From NCBI GenBank assembly GCA_031278675.1, contig JAITJY010000303.1, forward strand, positions 1 to 5,741: a DNA stretch of 5,741 nt, given 5' to 3'. The notes under the pieces are model-generated. The model searched no databases. It saw only the letters and a program-made list of their open reading frames with translations, and was not told the origin of the DNA. Shown here piece by piece: positions 5,721 through 5,741 of this stretch. The stretch is from Bifidobacteriaceae bacterium (GTDB lineage Bacteria > Actinomycetota > Actinomycetes > Actinomycetales > WQXJ01). A program made the translations under genes and the position numbers. Positions within the stretch are counted from its first letter, which is position 1, and every line of letters starts with the position of its first letter.

Positions 5721-5741
5721 GCCGACCGGCCCGGAGGCGCT

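Larger units (their letters stand above)
5471..5741. other. Upstream region of the dehydrogenase, to the right edge
   Basis: 271 bases with no supportable gene. They hold the dehydrogenase RBS, the palindrome cluster at 5585-5623, a bulged hairpin at 5649-5678 (CCCGG and CAACG pairing with CGTTGCCGGG, 2-nt bulge) and a promoter-like pair near the right end. No clear -10/-35 for the dehydrogenase could be fixed. Confidence 0.5.

Noticed and set aside
1..5741. CRISPR array, insertion sequence, tRNA or phage attachment site
   Set aside because: No regularly spaced repeats, transposase-like frames, terminal inverted repeats with target duplication, or cloverleaf sequences were seen on either strand.

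Overview
This GC-rich window looks like part of an actinobacterial (Actinomycetota) chromosome. Three things suggest this. The coding DNA is GC-rich. The secreted subtilase carries FG-GAP/VCBS repeats of the GHGW...GDLNGD type common in that phylum. The zinc alcohol dehydrogenase closely resembles Rhodococcus ADH-A as I remember it. The class cannot be fixed: the Tat-exported flavin reductase recalls the reductases abundant in Eggerthella-like Coriobacteriia, while the protease recalls Actinomycetes.

Layout from left to right. (1) 1-1177, minus strand, open at the left edge: the N-terminal 392 codons of a Tat-exported, possibly lipid-anchored FAD-dependent reductase. (2) 1178-1705: a divergent intergenic region with an AT-rich island holding two perfect 3-nt-loop dyads. 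(3) 1706-4114, plus strand: a secreted S8 (subtilisin-like) serine protease with a signal peptide, an acidic Ala/Pro-rich propeptide or linker, an intact Asp/His/Asn/Ser catalytic set and five C-terminal FG-GAP calcium-loop repeats; it is probably read from a leaderless transcript. (4) 4115-4423: a convergent intergenic region with a strong 10-bp hairpin. (5) 4424-5470, minus strand: a complete zinc-dependent medium-chain alcohol dehydrogenase, probably starting at TTG. (6) 5471-5741: upstream DNA of the dehydrogenase with several palindromes and a possible promoter reading off the right edge.

The three genes do not form an operon: 1 and 2 diverge, 2 and 3 converge. Two act outside the membrane (the reductase, probably on an unknown electron acceptor, and the protease, on protein). 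The third is a cytoplasmic NAD-dependent enzyme. Nothing in the sequence ties them into one pathway.

I found no tRNA, rRNA, CRISPR array, insertion sequence or clear integration site, and nothing that qualifies as a new multi-gene system. The most unusual points are the paired dyads at 1405-1454, the replacement of the dehydrogenase's usual proton-relay Ser/Thr by Ile, the divergent His motif of the protease, and the variant FAD-binding loop of the reductase.
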